Shown here: positions 9,001 through 20,501 of the stretch, piece after piece | How the letters are laid out: each line of letters starts with the position of its first letter | Numbering within the stretch: position 1 is the first letter of the stretch | Origin: Cotesia glomerata | Taxonomy: Eukaryota; Arthropoda; Insecta; Hymenoptera; Braconidae | Assembly (NCBI RefSeq): GCF_020080835.1 | Contig: NC_058161.1 | Coordinates: 13,201,103-13,265,102 of the forward strand | Direction of reading: 5' to 3' | DNA: 64,000 bases | Position numbers and translations under genes: made by a program | The notes under the pieces: generated by a model | What the model saw: only the letters and a program-made list of their open reading frames with translations | What the model was told of the DNA's origin: nothing | Databases searched by the model: none

Positions 9001-12000
9001 GGTCATCATTTTTTTGTTATAAATTTTTTAAAAATATTAAATATATAAATTAATTTTTATTAATTAAGAAATGACCTTGTATCTCGTGAACTATTGACAT
9101 TTTTAAAGATATAAGCTTACTCCGACATTACACTCATCGCGACCTTTCATTTGAGTACCCACATCAATTTTTCATATATTTCATATATTTATATATATTA
9201 TAAATATGTATATATCAAAAATGCATGTGGGTACTCAAATGAAAGCTCTTAATGAGTGTAACATCGAGATGAGCTTATATTTTTAACATATACATTATAT
9301 ATGAATATATGAAAAATATATTAAAATTTAATGTTATTATTTAAAAAAAAAAATTATTTTTAAAAAATTGCATTTTTTAGTTCTGAAAATATTTCGTGCC
9401 ATCATTTATTTGTTATAAATTTTTCAAAATTATTAAATACATGCTAAATTAATTTTCATTAATTAAGAAATGGCCTTGTATCTCGTGAACTATTGACATT
9501 TTCAAAGATATAAGCTCACCCTGACAATACACTCATCGACGTTACACTCATCGAGACCTTTCATTTGAGTACCCACATCGATTTTTCATATATTGCAAAT
9601 ATTCATATATATTATATATATGTATATATCAAAAATATATCAAAAATGCATGTGGGTACTCAAATGAAAGCTATCAATGAGTGTACCATCAGGATGAGCT
9701 TATACATTAAAAAATGTCAATAATTAAGAAATTATATTGTAATTTGTCAATTTATGATATTTTTTAAGATATAAGCTCATTCCGATGTTACACTCATCAA
9801 GATCTTTCATTTGAGTACCCACATCAATTTTTCATATATTTTATATATTTATATATATTATATATATGTATATATGAAAAATATATCAAAAATGCATGTG
9901 GGTACTCAAACGAAAGCTCTTAATGAGTGTAACCTCAAGATGAGCTTATATATTTAATTTCTAAAGTTAAATACTAATTCTTGAGTAATTCAATTAGAAA
10001 AGCATACTTAATAAAAACAAAATAAAAATTAGGATAAATTAACGATTCATTTAAAACTTCAGAGAATTACCAGAAGCAGTTTTAGAAAGCAGCGAAACAA
10101 TATCCCGTTTCGAGCAAGCAGCATCCACAAAAGAAGTATCAACGCGAGAATCTCAATTAACCCAACTAGTCCAGCAGCTTCCTGAGTGTAACCGGGTGCT
10201 TTTAGGCTGGGTAACTTGTCACTTGGATCACGTAACAGCCCGCGAAAAGACGACCAAAATGAACGCCCAGTCCATAGCCATGACCTTGAGCCCAGTTTTG
10301 CAGATGAGCCACCGGCTGTTCCTGGCGCTGCTGTGCCACTGCAAGGCACTGTTCCCTGAAATTACACTGGACAAGTACGTTCCGCCATTACCGGCTGGAA
10401 CCTTGTGCTTACCTGACACTCCAGAAGCGATTGCGAAGGAACTGGCGAAGCAAGAGTCGCTTTTAGAACAGATTCACATGCAAATGAACGCTGGGTTCGT
10501 GACCAAATCGCGGGAAGAATTATTGTGGGAAGTCCAGAGGATTATCACTCAGTTGAAAAGGAAATTTAAAACCGTCCAGAAATTAGAAGAAAATCTCCAG
10601 AAGAGTCTTGATGATGAGGTTAAATCTTCTGATGAAAATCACGGAGAAACTGGAACAAGTTCCGGAGCTGGAACCAAAATTTTAGCGACCAGTTCCGGGA
10701 ACTCTGGAACCAATTCTAATTCTGGTTCTTCTGGAGTGTTAAATTCCGCAGCTGGAGTGTCTAGCTCATCAAATTTGGTTCCTGGAACGGCAAGTTCCGC
10801 CGCTGGAACATTAGGAACAGCAGGAACATCAGAAACAACAGAAACTGCGACTGCAGAGCCACCTGTGGTTGATATTGAGTTACCGACAGAGACTAAAGAT
10901 GTCGTTGATGCTTCGGAAGAAGTTAAAGAAGAGGAAAATGATAATTTAGTTGAACGATTGCGAGAAATGTTAATTCATGACGAATTATCAAACATGGAGA
11001 CTGTTTTGAAAATAAGGATACAGCAAGAAAGAAATGAAATTAAGAAGCTTAATGATATGATTGTGGAAAATCCGGAAATAGTGAAGGTTAAAGATAAAGA
11101 ACGGGTTCATTCGCCAAATGAAGCTGAAATCACTGCGATGATACAGCTAGCCAAAGAAAATCAACTTCTTGAGGTAAGTTTTTTGATACTGAGGTAAATG
11201 TACCGATTATTGCTTTAAGACAAGGGTTTTTTTTAACATTTTAAATTAACTATTGATGTTTTTAAAGATATAAGCTCACCCTGAGATTATACTCATGAAT
11301 AGCTTTCGTTTGAGTACCCACATCAATTTTTCATATATTTTATATATTTATATATATTACATATATGTATTTATGAAAAATATAAAAAAATGCATGTGGG
11401 TACTCAAATGAAAGCTCTTGATGCGTATAACATCGAGATGAGTTTATTTCATTTGAAATATATATTATATATATTACATAATTAAGAAATGACCTAGTAT
11501 CTTGTAAACTATTGACGTTTTTGAAGATGTAAGCTCATCCTGATGTTACACTCATCGAGACCTTTCATTTGAGTATCCACATCAATTTTTCATATATTTT
11601 ATATATTTATATATATGTATATATGAAAAATATATCAAAAATGCATGTGGGCACTCATATGAAAGGTCTTGATGAGTGTAACAACGGGATAAGTTTATAT
11701 CCTTAAAAACGTCAATAGGTAAGAAAGTACAGAGTATTTTAACAAATATCGTGTGAACTATAGACATTTTTAAATATATAAGATCATCCCAATGTTGCAC
11801 TCATCGAGACCTTTCATTTGAGTACCCACATCAATTTTTCATATATTTATGTATATTATATATATGTATATATGAAAAATATATCAAAAATGCATGTGGG
11901 TACTCAAATGAAAGCTCTTGATAAGTGTAACAACGGGATGAGTTTATATCCTTCAAAACGTCAATAGTTAAGAAAGTACAGTGCAATTTAACAAAAGTTA

Positions 12001-13423
12001 GGATTTCATTTTTTTAAACATATTTTAAATTAAGATTGTCCAATTTTTTGTTTCAAATTATATTAATTAATCTTTTGAGAAACAAAATGAATGCTTTTTA
12101 ATAATATTTTCTCAAGTTTAATAATTCATTTCAATCGACAAAGTCAATTATCCGGATACACCAATTATTGACAGGCTGATAAATCGATTGATTCAACTAC
12201 TGACATACCGTTGGACCAATTATTGACACCCTTAATGCTTACTTGTCACCATTAATCTGATCTAAATTAAATAAGTAAAGTCTGATTGGAGAGGTTACAG
12301 CTTGGTATAAACTCATCTGTCAATATCAGATCCATATATTTTGTGTACCAATTATTGACACCAATTGTTTATAATTAATAATCATTCAGTTGAATGTAAA
12401 TATCCGATATTGTTAATTTTTAATACTTAATTTATTTATTAAAAAAAAAAATTTAATTTGATTAATTTAAAAAATAATTAAAATTCTGGAAATTTTAGTG
12501 CTTACTTCTAGTTTATTTTACGAGTTTCAGAATACTAAACTTTAATATTTTAATTAATTAATCTTTCTCATTAATTTTTTTTAATTCTTGTATAAAAAAA
12601 TTAGAAAAACGGTAGACCCTAAAGGCCATCCGTGCAACTTCCCGCTAATTCCATACCTAGGTGCATAAAACTGCACTAATGACGTTTTTGAGCTCTTCGA
12701 GCTCAAAAATACAATTTATGTGTTATTTTGAGCTCTTCGAGCTCAAAAGTGATATAAGTATCATAGAACAATATTTTTTAAATTTTCAAACCGCACTAAC
12801 TTTTAAATGAATAAACCGATTTTCACGCGGTTGGCAGTATTTGACGCAATTTTTTCAGTTTCATGAGGAATCTTCAAGTTTGAATTGATAAAACTAGGAA
12901 ATTTTGAGTAATTCCAAAAAAACATTTTTTTTGGTTTTCTTTCGTTCATGATATTTCTTGAACGAATTGACCAATTTTGACCAGCTTGACGGCGGTCGAC
13001 GTAATTTTTTCATGCTAATAGCTGATTATTTTTTGAAATCGATCAGTGCAGCCGTTTAAAAGTTATTCCAAAAAATGTCGGAGTTATGTTAAGAAAACAC
13101 TTTTTTCCAAATATTTTATCGAGGATATCTCTCGAACCAATCAACCGATTTCCACATTTTTGGCGGCGATCGACGCAATTTTTAAGCTCCGAAATTATTC
13201 TATATCATCAAAAACGATCTGAAAAGAAATGACGAAGTTATGTCAAAAAAAACCACTTTCAAAAATGATTTTTTTATTTTTTTTTTTGAGATTTTTCAAA
13301 ATTTCTCAAAATCTATCGGTCCGAATCGGTTCAAATTCTCAGGAAATCTAAGTTTGAAGGAACTCTTTAGAACGCCGTTTAGTACGTTCCGACCAGTTCA
13401 GTCGTTCAAAAGTTATAAGCGAG

Positions 13424-13465
<42 letters not shown>

Positions 13466-13934
13466 TGACAACCTCGCGAGGATAGTCAGGGAAGCTTCCT
13501 GTGACCTTCAAACGTCGAGATCTGATGAAAACTCGACTTTTGCAAAACGGGGTGAAAACAATAACTTCCCGATTTTTGAAAATCTTCGATTTTCTTAGCG
13601 GGAAGTTAAAATAAAATAGGTGTCAATAATTGGATCCCTGTCACTAATTGGTGCCTTAGCTTAGTAATAGCTTTGTAAATAGTCAAAATAGTTATAATTT
13701 AAAAGAAACGGGTTCGAATCCCAGGAGCGTGAAAATAATAAAAAATGATTTTTATTTAAAATAAAATTTGTTGGTATTTTTTCTATAGCTTTTTACAATT
13801 AATTGTGTTTTTTTTTTCGCTTACAGAAAAAGATGATGACTTTAATTCGAAGTATTATTGAAGAAAAAGACGCATGCGTTGAATTACGCGTACAATTAGC
13901 GATGCATCAATTGATAAGACAAAAAGCTGTATAA
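2973..13934 (+). CDS. Rlip: RalA-binding protein 1 (RLIP76-like RhoGAP), six exons, 646 aa
   Basis: Joined exons are 2973-3057, 3167-3302, 5482-5720, 5790-6051, 10063-11173 and 13827-13934. All have GT-AG borders and consistent phases (1, 2, 1, 2, 0), for 647 codons including the stop. The N-terminus has the conserved FPGLY and GYATLEGESSPDED segments, then a Lys/Asp/Glu-rich tract to about residue 150. The RhoGAP domain spans about 158-345, with KMNAQSIAMTLSP at 306-318. The Ral-binding region follows (LWEVQRIITQLKRKF, 395-409). A Gly/Ser/Thr/Ala low-complexity linker spans about 438-505, then C-terminal coiled coil to 646. The protein is a Ral effector linking Ral to Rho-family GTPases and endocytosis. 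The catalytic arginine-finger position is lysine (K201 in GLYKVPG), so GAP activity is doubtful. The first ATG is used: it follows an A-rich context and the N-terminus matches the family. Introns 2, 4 and 5 carry transposon-like repeats. Confidence 0.93.
3167..3302 (+). CDS. Rlip: Rlip exon 2
   Basis: Acceptor is TTTTTTCAG and donor AA|GTATGA. Encodes a Lys-rich segment followed by RGYATLEGESSPDEDQ, a conserved RalBP1 N-terminal block. Confidence 0.9.
3341..5195 (+). mobile_element. GGTAAA-TIR element copy 1, in Rlip intron 2
   Basis: Left end GGTAAAGTACCCAGTAGTTG and right end ACTGGGTACTTTACC form inverted termini. ATAA precedes and TTAA follows, fitting a decayed TTAA target duplication. 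No transposase is seen. A GAGCTC-family fragment lies inside at about 4096-4660, and a short stretch of about 60 bp around 3960 is repeated near 4745. Confidence 0.75.
4096..4660 (-). repeat. GAGCTC-family fragment inside TIR copy 1
   Basis: Begins AACTTCCCGGTAAGAAAATC, passes a (TG)n run at about 4250-4270, and contains AAATCGGTTGATTCGTTCG-type internal units. It is the terminal part of the element seen complete at 6538-8163, in the opposite orientation. Confidence 0.65.
5482..5720 (+). CDS. Rlip: Rlip exon 3 (charged region)
   Basis: Acceptor is TTTTTAG and donor GGTG|GTAATT. Encodes SPSKSKKSKTFKFPSKKREK and a long KDKDKDK-type run. It is almost purely charged and probably disordered. Confidence 0.9.
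5790..6051 (+). CDS. Rlip: Rlip exon 4 (first half of RhoGAP)
   Basis: Acceptor is TTTGTAG and donor CAG|GTAATT. Encodes IFGVSLQLAVERS through AASLLVLFFR. The codon AAA at 5930-5932 puts lysine in the arginine-finger motif GLYKVPG. Confidence 0.92.
6887..6957 (-). other. tRNA-like cloverleaf, copy 1
   Basis: Reads as a 71-nt tRNA-like sequence with D-arm AGCTTAACTGGTAGA, loop CGCGTAA and B-box GGTTCGATTCC. The D and T stems carry mismatches compared with copy 2. Position 33 is G, so function as a tRNA is unlikely. Confidence 0.6.
7140..7210 (-). other. tRNA-like cloverleaf, copy 2
   Basis: The T-arm CTGGG/CCCAG, the anticodon stem CTTGG/CCGAG and the D-stem all pair, and six of seven acceptor pairs form. 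Loop CGCGTAA would give anticodon CGT, but U33 is replaced by G. A tRNA-derived repeat module is the best reading. Confidence 0.6.
9040..9960. repeat. Hairpin-array family, Rlip intron 4
   Basis: About three tandem units, each with GAGTACCCACAT facing ATGTGGGTACTCAAATGAAA around an AT-rich centre. Between them lie TATAAGCTCA and GATGAGTGTAAC-type flanks. No gene is seen. Confidence 0.8.
10063..11173 (+). CDS. Rlip: Rlip exon 5 (rest of RhoGAP, Ral-binding, linker)
   Basis: Acceptor is AACTTCAG and donor GAG|GTAAGT. The exon is 1111 bp and continues ELPEAVLES through the GAP core, the Ral-binding helices and the low-complexity linker into coiled coil. Its GC content is clearly above that of the flanking introns. 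Confidence 0.93.
11255..12000 (-). repeat. Hairpin-array family, Rlip intron 5
   Basis: Three units with the facing 12-mers GAGTACCCACAT and ATGTGGGTACTC; the middle unit has single-base changes. The array ends in AAAGTACAGTGCAATTTAAC, the reverse complement of the conserved lead-in of other copies. Confidence 0.8.
12596..13612 (+). mobile_element. GAGCTC-family element, uninterrupted copy
   Basis: Same termini as 6538-8163, without the tRNA-like insertion. It has GAGCTCTTCGAGCTC palindromes and a (CA)n run at 13426-13461. It shows the empty site for the TTGG insertion. Confidence 0.75.
13827..13934 (+). CDS. Rlip: Rlip exon 6 (C-terminus)
   Basis: After the TTTTCGCTTACAG acceptor it encodes KKMMTLIRSIIEEKDACVEL and a final coiled-coil stretch, ending VQLAMHQLIRQKAV then TAA. 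Phase 0 joins exon 5 after NQLLE. Confidence 0.9.
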   Translation, partial: KKMMTLIRSIIEEKDACVELRVQLAMHQLIRQKAV

Positions 13935-14010
13935 AATAATTTTAATGGTAATAATTATTTATGACTTTTATTTTTATTGTAATTATAATGTTGATATTTA
14001 TAAAAAATTT

Positions 14011-14016
14011 AATAAA
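14011..14016 (+). terminator. Rlip polyadenylation signal
   Basis: AATAAA lies 77 bp past the Rlip stop codon in AT-rich 3' sequence. Confidence 0.6.
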
Positions 14017-14173
14017 TCAAATTAATATTTATTTGAATTAGTGTTTTATTATTTTATAAAAATTAAATAATAATTTTTTGTGACTTTGTAATTTATAAAA
14101 TTATATATAATTTATTTCATAAAAATTTTTTGAGCGCGCGCAAATTTTAAATTCATTTTATAACGTATGTGCT

Positions 14174-14185
14174 TGCGCATGCGCA
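14174..14185. promoter_or_regulatory. NRF1-type palindrome downstream of Rlip
   Basis: TTGCGCATGCGCAA (14173-14186) contains the full NRF1 dodecamer as a perfect palindrome. No annotated gene starts here. A possible untranslated first exon ending at a strong donor (ATAG|GTAAGT, 14651) lies 460 bp downstream. Confidence 0.4.
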
Positions 14186-14204
14186 AATGCAAACGTAAAG
14201 GGAC

Positions 14205-14380
14205 GGCCTCTTTTACCCAGATTCCGATTACACAGATGGCGCTATTACCCAGATCCCTTTGACACATATCCCGATTACGCAGATTGTGATTAAACAGATT
14301 TTCTATTACACAGATTACTTATTACTCAGATAACCGATTACACAGAAAATCTTTAACGCAGATCCCGATGACGCAGATAA
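14205..14380 (+). repeat. Degenerate GATTACACAGAT minisatellite
   Basis: About ten imperfect units of 14-20 bp built on CCGATTACACAGAT and ACCCAGAT. The first kilobase after Rlip otherwise contains ordinary unique sequence to about 14850. Confidence 0.7.
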
Positions 14381-14854
14381 TTTAAATTTTTAAATGATAA
14401 ATGCCATAATAAAGCCAAGCACTAAAAGTGCCTGAAATTTTTAAATTGCCGCCATCAAAACATGCCGGATGAGCATGTTATCTAGCTATTGGTTGAATTT
14501 AAGGTTCAAGGTGTGCACGGAGCGCTTTATTGAAGTATCTACAGTGTATATGTGTAAAATCCCGCGTTGGTTGAATTTTTTATTAGATACTTGATATAAT
14601 GAATCAACAAATGAATCAACAAAATTACAGGTTAAAGATTAGAGCTATATAGGTAAGTAAACATATTTATTATTTATATTAAAAGTTCGGGTTTGAAGTT
14701 TAAATATAATTAGTTCAATTACCCCCAAGCGGGGATGAATCGAACCATTTGACGCGTTTGCATAAATTAATCATTTAAGAATCAATGTTGTTTATTGACT
14801 AATTTATGGATCGATAATTAGAGAAGACATAATAAATTACCATTCCAAGAAAAA

Positions 14855-15780
14855 AAATTAGACAAACGGTTGACCCTGAAGGCCATCCCTGCAACTTCCC
14901 GCCACTTACATATCTAGGCGCTTAAAATTGCACTAATAATTGCTCTTCGAGCTCAAAAAAAACAACTTATGTCTTATTTTGAGCTCTCCAAGCTCAAAGA
15001 GATAGTCTTTCTATACTTTTGACATAGAATTTAATTTCACATAACTTCACACTAATAGATTTGTTTATAGTTGAAAAGATTTGTTAATATTTAACAAATC
15101 ATTTATTAGAAGCCATTTGTTAGGCCTTAACAAATATTTCTTAGTATTTAAAAAGATTTATTAATACTTAATAAATGAATATCAGATTTATTGAATACAA
15201 ACAAATCATTTTGAATACTAAGAAATATTTATTTAACATTAAAAAATGGTCTCTAATAAATGATTTGTTAACTATTAACAAATATTATTTAATACAAATA
15301 AATCCTTCTATCAGTGCAGTCAATTCGTTCAAGAGATATCATAAACGAAAGAAAACCGAAAAGTGTTTTCTGCACATAACTTCACATAATTTCACTTAAT
15401 TTCACATAATTTCACATAATTTCAGTCGATTCGTTTAAGAGAAATCATGAACGAAAGAAAACCGAAAAGTGTTTCCTGCACATAATTTCACATAATTTCA
15501 CATAATTTCAATCAATTCGTTCAAGTGTTTTTTCCACATAACTTCACATAACTTTACATCCCTGATAAAAAAAAAGTATTGAAACAAAGAAAAAAGTATT
15601 GAAAAGTATTGGTTTTCTAGTCAATCCAATACTTTTCAATACTTTTTTCTTTGTCTTAATACTTTTTTTTATTCAGGGATAATTTTGCATAAGTTCACAT
15701 AACATTTCTTTTCGGATCGTTTTTGATGAGATAGTATAATTTTTAGACTTTTGAGTGACTTACATAGAAGAAGCTTGATC
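14855..15780 (+). repeat. Rearranged GAGCTC-family element with TTCACATAA repeats
   Basis: Starts with TTAGACAAACGGTTGACCCT and GAGCTC palindromes. It then contains runs of TTCACATAA (about 15370-15560) alternating with GTTCAAGAGATATCATGAACG-like motifs. A foldback element (15558-15680) is inserted near its end. A similar arrangement occurs at 28276-28650. Confidence 0.6.
15558..15680. mobile_element. Foldback MITE-like hairpin
   Basis: Inverted arms of about 55 bp begin ATCCCTGA and end TCAGGGAT, with AAGTATTGAAACAAAGAAAA in the left arm and its complement in the right. The loop is about 13 bases. Confidence 0.8.
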
Positions 15781-18140
15781 CGCCATTTTGTAGCACCCGT
15801 TTTCTCCAACAGCTGGTAAGTTCTAGCAAAACACTAAACTGAAGTTAACTGACATTAAAAATTTTATATGAAAAAAATTCCACATGTAAAAATTAATTTA
15901 ACAAATGTTTAATAATTAAAAAAACAATTAATTTAACTGATGTTTAATAGTTTTAAAAAAGTAATTTTGTAACAGAAATAAAAAAATTGACATTCAGAAA
16001 TTTAAAAAATTAAAAATGCAAAATTTTCTAACAATTATTTTTGCTAAATAAAATGGAAAAATGAGCAGTGCTAATTTTAAATGCTATAAAAATTTTCAGT
16101 TGAAATTTTTTAATGATATTAAAGTTAGCTGTCACTTCACAATTTTTTAATTTTATTTAACAAGCAAATTTGTTTCGAAAAATTATTTTTAAAAAATTGT
16201 ATGTTTAATTAAACATGGGTAATATGTTTTAGTATAAATAAAACCTTGTAATTTCAATAAAAATAAAGACAAATAATTTTGGTAATTCCTAATTGTTTTT
16301 AATTTTCTATTTGTATGATACAATTTATATAGCAGCATTTCTTAAAATTTTAAGGAACTAGAATTTGAATTTGCGCGCGCAAGCGCGCGCCTGACTGTAG
16401 CATTTGCATATATTTTCATGCTTATGATATATTCGACCAATCACGTTACGAATAGTTTGATGCCACATACATTTCATCTCAATTTTATATTAGGATTTAT
16501 ATTAGGATTTTAATTATACTTAAAAAGTTAAGATTATTCAATTTTGTTAACATATTATCTAACATTGTTAATATAAAAAGGAAAAAAACCTATGTGCTAC
16601 TCTTTCTATAATTTTTCTACTTAAAATTAGTTTTATAATTTTTTTAAATTGTTTTTCTATTCTAAAAAATTGAAAAAAAAAAAAAAAACTTTCTTATTGC
16701 TTGCAGAAATTTTTTTTACGGACAGTCCTTAAAAGTCTTTCTAAGTCTTTCAAATTTCTGCCAAATCGCAGAAAAAAACGACTTATATAGAGTTTAAAAG
16801 ACTTTTTTAGACTTTCTTAGAAATTTAAACTAAAGATAATTCTTTTAAAAGTCTAATTTACTTTTTAATATAATTTTTTTGACTTTTTTTTTCGTGACTA
16901 TTTCCACAAGGGAATTTATTAAACTTTTTACATGTCAATTTTTTTACTGATTTTTTTTTGACTTAATTTATATATTTAAAAAATTCTTAAAATTATCAAT
17001 TATCTGCTAAATTAATTTTAGTAATTTTTATTTTTAATTTGAATTGATTTTTTATAAAACTTAAAGTAATTAAATAATAATAAAGTTAGCCAACATTTTT
17101 TATTTTTTTATTTTGCTTATTTTATTAAATTATAACTAAAAAATATTTTTAAAAAATTGCACTTATAGTTTTTGAAGTTTTTTATAAATGAAAAAAACTT
17201 TTTTTATTTTCTTGTAATAATTCTTTAATAAAAAAAATCATAAAAATTTTTAGTTATTTAACAAATTTTTAATAAGTTTAATAATTAACAAAAAACTAAT
17301 TTAACAGATGTTTAATAGTTAAAAAATTTTTTTTAACAAAATTAATTGCAACAAAAAAAAAATTGACATTTAGAAAATTAAAAAAAATAAAAATATAATT
17401 TTTTAACAATTTTTTTTGCTAAATAATATAAAAAAATTAGCAGTGCTAATTTAAATGTCATAAAAATAAACAAAAATTATTAATTGAAATTTTTAAAAGT
17501 ATTTTTAAAATTTTTAAGTATTTTTTAATTTTAATTGATTTTTTATAAAACTTAAAAAAAATAATACTGAAGTTAGCAGTCAGCTATCAATTTTAAAAAT
17601 TTTTTTAACAAATCAATTACAGTAAAAAAATGCTTCTAAAAATTTTCACTTGTAATTTTTATTAATTTTCACATGTGAAACTTTTTAATTAATTTTTTTT
17701 TTTTAATAATTTAATTGCTATAAACTTGTAAAAAAATTTTTAATATCTGTCAACTTCAATGAAAATTAATTTAGCACATATTTAATAATTTTAAAAATTT
17801 TATAACATATAAATTATGACAAAAAAAAATTGACATATATATGTAGAAATTTAAAAAAATAAAAAATGTAATTTTTAAAAAATAATTTTTTGGAAAAAAT
17901 TTTTTTGTAAAATAAAATTAAAAAATTGTCGTGACTGCTAACTTTAATGTCATTTAACTTCAGTGTTATTAAAAAAATTGATTTTATTTTTTAAATTAAT
18001 AAAAAATAATTTTAAAAAATTTTAATTATAATTTTTTTAATTTTCTACTTGTCAAGTTATTAAAAAAGAATTTTTTAATAAAAAAAAATTGACAGCTGTC
18101 AGCTAACTTCACTATCATAGTACTGGCGCTGCAGTCGTAA
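15781..18140. other. AT-rich intergenic DNA, no gene seen
   Basis: Poly-A and poly-T tracts and degenerate TTAACAAATGTTTAATA-type motifs, no ORF of interest. The only notable site is GCGCGCGC-AA-GCGCGCGC at 16373-16390, a GC block in otherwise AT-rich sequence. Confidence 0.6.
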
Positions 18141-18161
18141 AAAAAATTCAAACTAAATCAT

Positions 18162-18173
18162 CTGCGCATGCGC
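18162..18173. promoter_or_regulatory. NRF1-type dodecamer upstream of Fkbp59
   Basis: TGCGCATGCGCG matches YGCGCAYGCGCR, about 257 bp before the Fkbp59 ATG. The leader may be spliced: a good donor (CAA|GTAAGT at 18324) and a TACTAAC plus AG just before the ATG (18412-18428) are visible, though the branch site is very close to the acceptor. Confidence 0.55.
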
Positions 18174-18429
18174 GCAAAACACAAGAGCTACAAAAGCGCC
18201 AGAAAATAGAACTTACTAGAAACAAACACAGAATAATAATAATTATCAAGCAAGCGTGAGAACATTCTCGATTTTAATACAATAGTTAAATTATAAATTA
18301 TAATTGTCATAAAAATTGTCCAAGTAAGTCACAAGAATTTTCTAGAGCAAGACAAAAATAATTATATAAAAAAAAATGTTTGTTAAATTTATAAATTAAT
18401 TAGAATTGTAATACTAACCTTGTTAAAGA

Positions 18430-18886
18430 ATGGCTGTCGACATTTCGCCGAACAACGACGGAGGAGTCTTGAAGGAGATCCTGAAGGAGGGCGTCGGGGA
18501 AGAGACACCAGCACCGGGGTCAAAAGTCAAGGTCCACTACACCGGAACTCTCCTGGATGGCACGAAGTTTGATTCCAGCAAGGACCGGGGGGAACCTTTT
18601 GAGTTCGACCTCGGCGAGGGCCGGGTCATCAAGGCCTGGGACATCGGAGTTGCTACTATGAAGAAGGGCGAGGTCGCCATGCTCACTTGTGGTGCTGAGT
18701 ACGCTTATGGCAAGAGTGGATCTCCGCCGACTATTCCTCCAGATGCGACTCTTAAGTTTGAGGTTGAGGTTCTTGACTGGGCTGGTGAGGACTTGAGTCC
18801 TAATAAGGATGCTAGTATTCAGAGGTTCAAGATTGTCGCTGGGAATAAGGACGAGGGGTGTCCTAATGATGGTGCTTTGGTGCAAA
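18430..18886 (+). CDS. Fkbp59: Fkbp59 exon 1 (catalytic FKBP domain)
   Basis: 152 codons plus one base; donor CAAA|GTAAGT. Contains KVHYTGTLLDGTKFDSS, GRVIKAWD and YAYGKSGSPPTIPPD. GC-rich relative to its introns. The ORF's extension past 18886 is intronic poly-T. Confidence 0.95.
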
Positions 18887-20453
18887 GTAAGTTTTTTTTT
18901 TATTGTGAATCTAAAAAAAAATTTTTTTTTTTAATTTTTATATTCAGTTTTTTTTTTATTAATATTTCAATTTTTTATTAATTTTTCAATTGAGTTTTTT
19001 TTTTGTAATTGTTATTTTCAGTTTTTTTTTATTAATTTTTATATTCAGTTTTTTTTTTTATTAATTTTTATAAATTTTTTTATTATTAAATTCTATTTTG
19101 AGAATTAATAATAAAATTTTATTAAGTTTTTTTTATAATTTTTTTTATTGAACTTTTCTTTAGATCAAAGAATTTAGATAAAAAATTTTTTTTTTTAAAT
19201 TTTTAAATTGAATTTTTTTTATTAATTTTTCAATTCAGTTTTTTTTTTTTTAATTTTTATATTCAGTTCTTTTTTTTATTAATTTTTAAATTCTGTTTTT
19301 TTTTTTTTTACTAATTTTTACACTCAGTTATTTTTATTAATTTTTATATTCAGTTTTTTTTTTAATAATTTTGAAATTGAATTTTTTTTTATTAATTCCT
19401 ATATTCAGTTTTTTTTTTTATTAATTACCACTTAGATAATTAATAAAAAAATTTTATTGATTTTTTTTTAGATTAAAGGGTATTTTTTGAAAAATCGTTT
19501 ACTAAATTATTTTTTTAAATTAATTATTTTATTTGGAAATGAAAGAAAATTTTCTAATTAATTTATATTTAAAGAATTAATAAAAAAAATTTTTATAATT
19601 TTTCTGTTGAATTTTTTTTAAATCAAAAGGAATTTTTGAAAAAATTGTTTACTAAATTATTTTTTGAAAATAATTCTTTTATTTAGAAATAAAAAATTAT
19701 TTTTTAATTAATTTCTTTATTTTGAATGATAAAAAATTTTTTCTATTATTTTTCCTATGTGAAATTTGAAAAATTTAATTTTTTTAAGAAATTTTTAATT
19801 AATTTCTAAATAGAGACTTGAAAAATTTTACTAAATTATTTCTAACTAGCAAGCTTGCAGTCACTACGTGACTGTTGTGACTTGTGAGCTATAAATAAAT
19901 AAAATTTTGTTATGTTAAATAATGACTTTTGTTAAATTGTACTGTACTTTCTTAACTATTGACATTTTTAAAGATATAAGCTAATCTTGATGTTACACTT
20001 ATCAAAAGATTTCATTTGAGTACCCACATGAATTTTTGATAGATTTTTTATATATTCATATATATAATATATATTTTAAAGATATAAGCTAATCTTGATG
20101 TTACACTTATCAAAAGATTTCATTTGAGTACCCACATGAATTTTTGATAGATTTTTTATATATTCATATATATAATATATATATATATATACATATAAAT
20201 ATATGAAAAATTGATGTGGGTACTCAAATGAAAGGTCTCGATGAGTGTAATGTCAGCGTGAGCTTATATCTTTAGAAATGTCAATAGTTCACAAGATACA
20301 AGGTCATTTCTTAATTAATGAAAATTATTTTAGCTTATATTTAATTATTTAAAAAAATTTATAACAAAATAATGATGGTAAAAAAAATTTTAAAATAAAA
20401 AAATGCAATTTTTTAAAAATAATTTTTCTTATCAATTTAATAACATTAAATTT

Positions 20454-20501
<48 letters not shown>

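Larger units (their letters stand above)
11193..13664 (+). mobile_element. GGTAAA-TIR relative with nested repeats, Rlip intron 5
   Basis: Begins GGTAAATGTACCGATTATTG and ends CACTAATTGGTGCCTTAGC. Internal CACCAATTATTGACA motifs match the simpler element at 33116-33985. A hairpin array (11255-12000) and a GAGCTC element (12596-13612) are inserted. Termini are diverged, so the outer boundaries are tentative. Confidence 0.55.

Noticed and set aside
10059..10419. Minus-strand ORFs within Rlip exon 5, and 18520-18885 within Fkbp59 exon 1
   Set aside because: Antisense shadows of well-supported exons.
14580..14651. Short ORF MNQQMNQQNYRLKIRAI ending at a strong splice donor
   Set aside because: Only 17 codons with a stop at the splice site; mentioned only as a possible untranslated exon.
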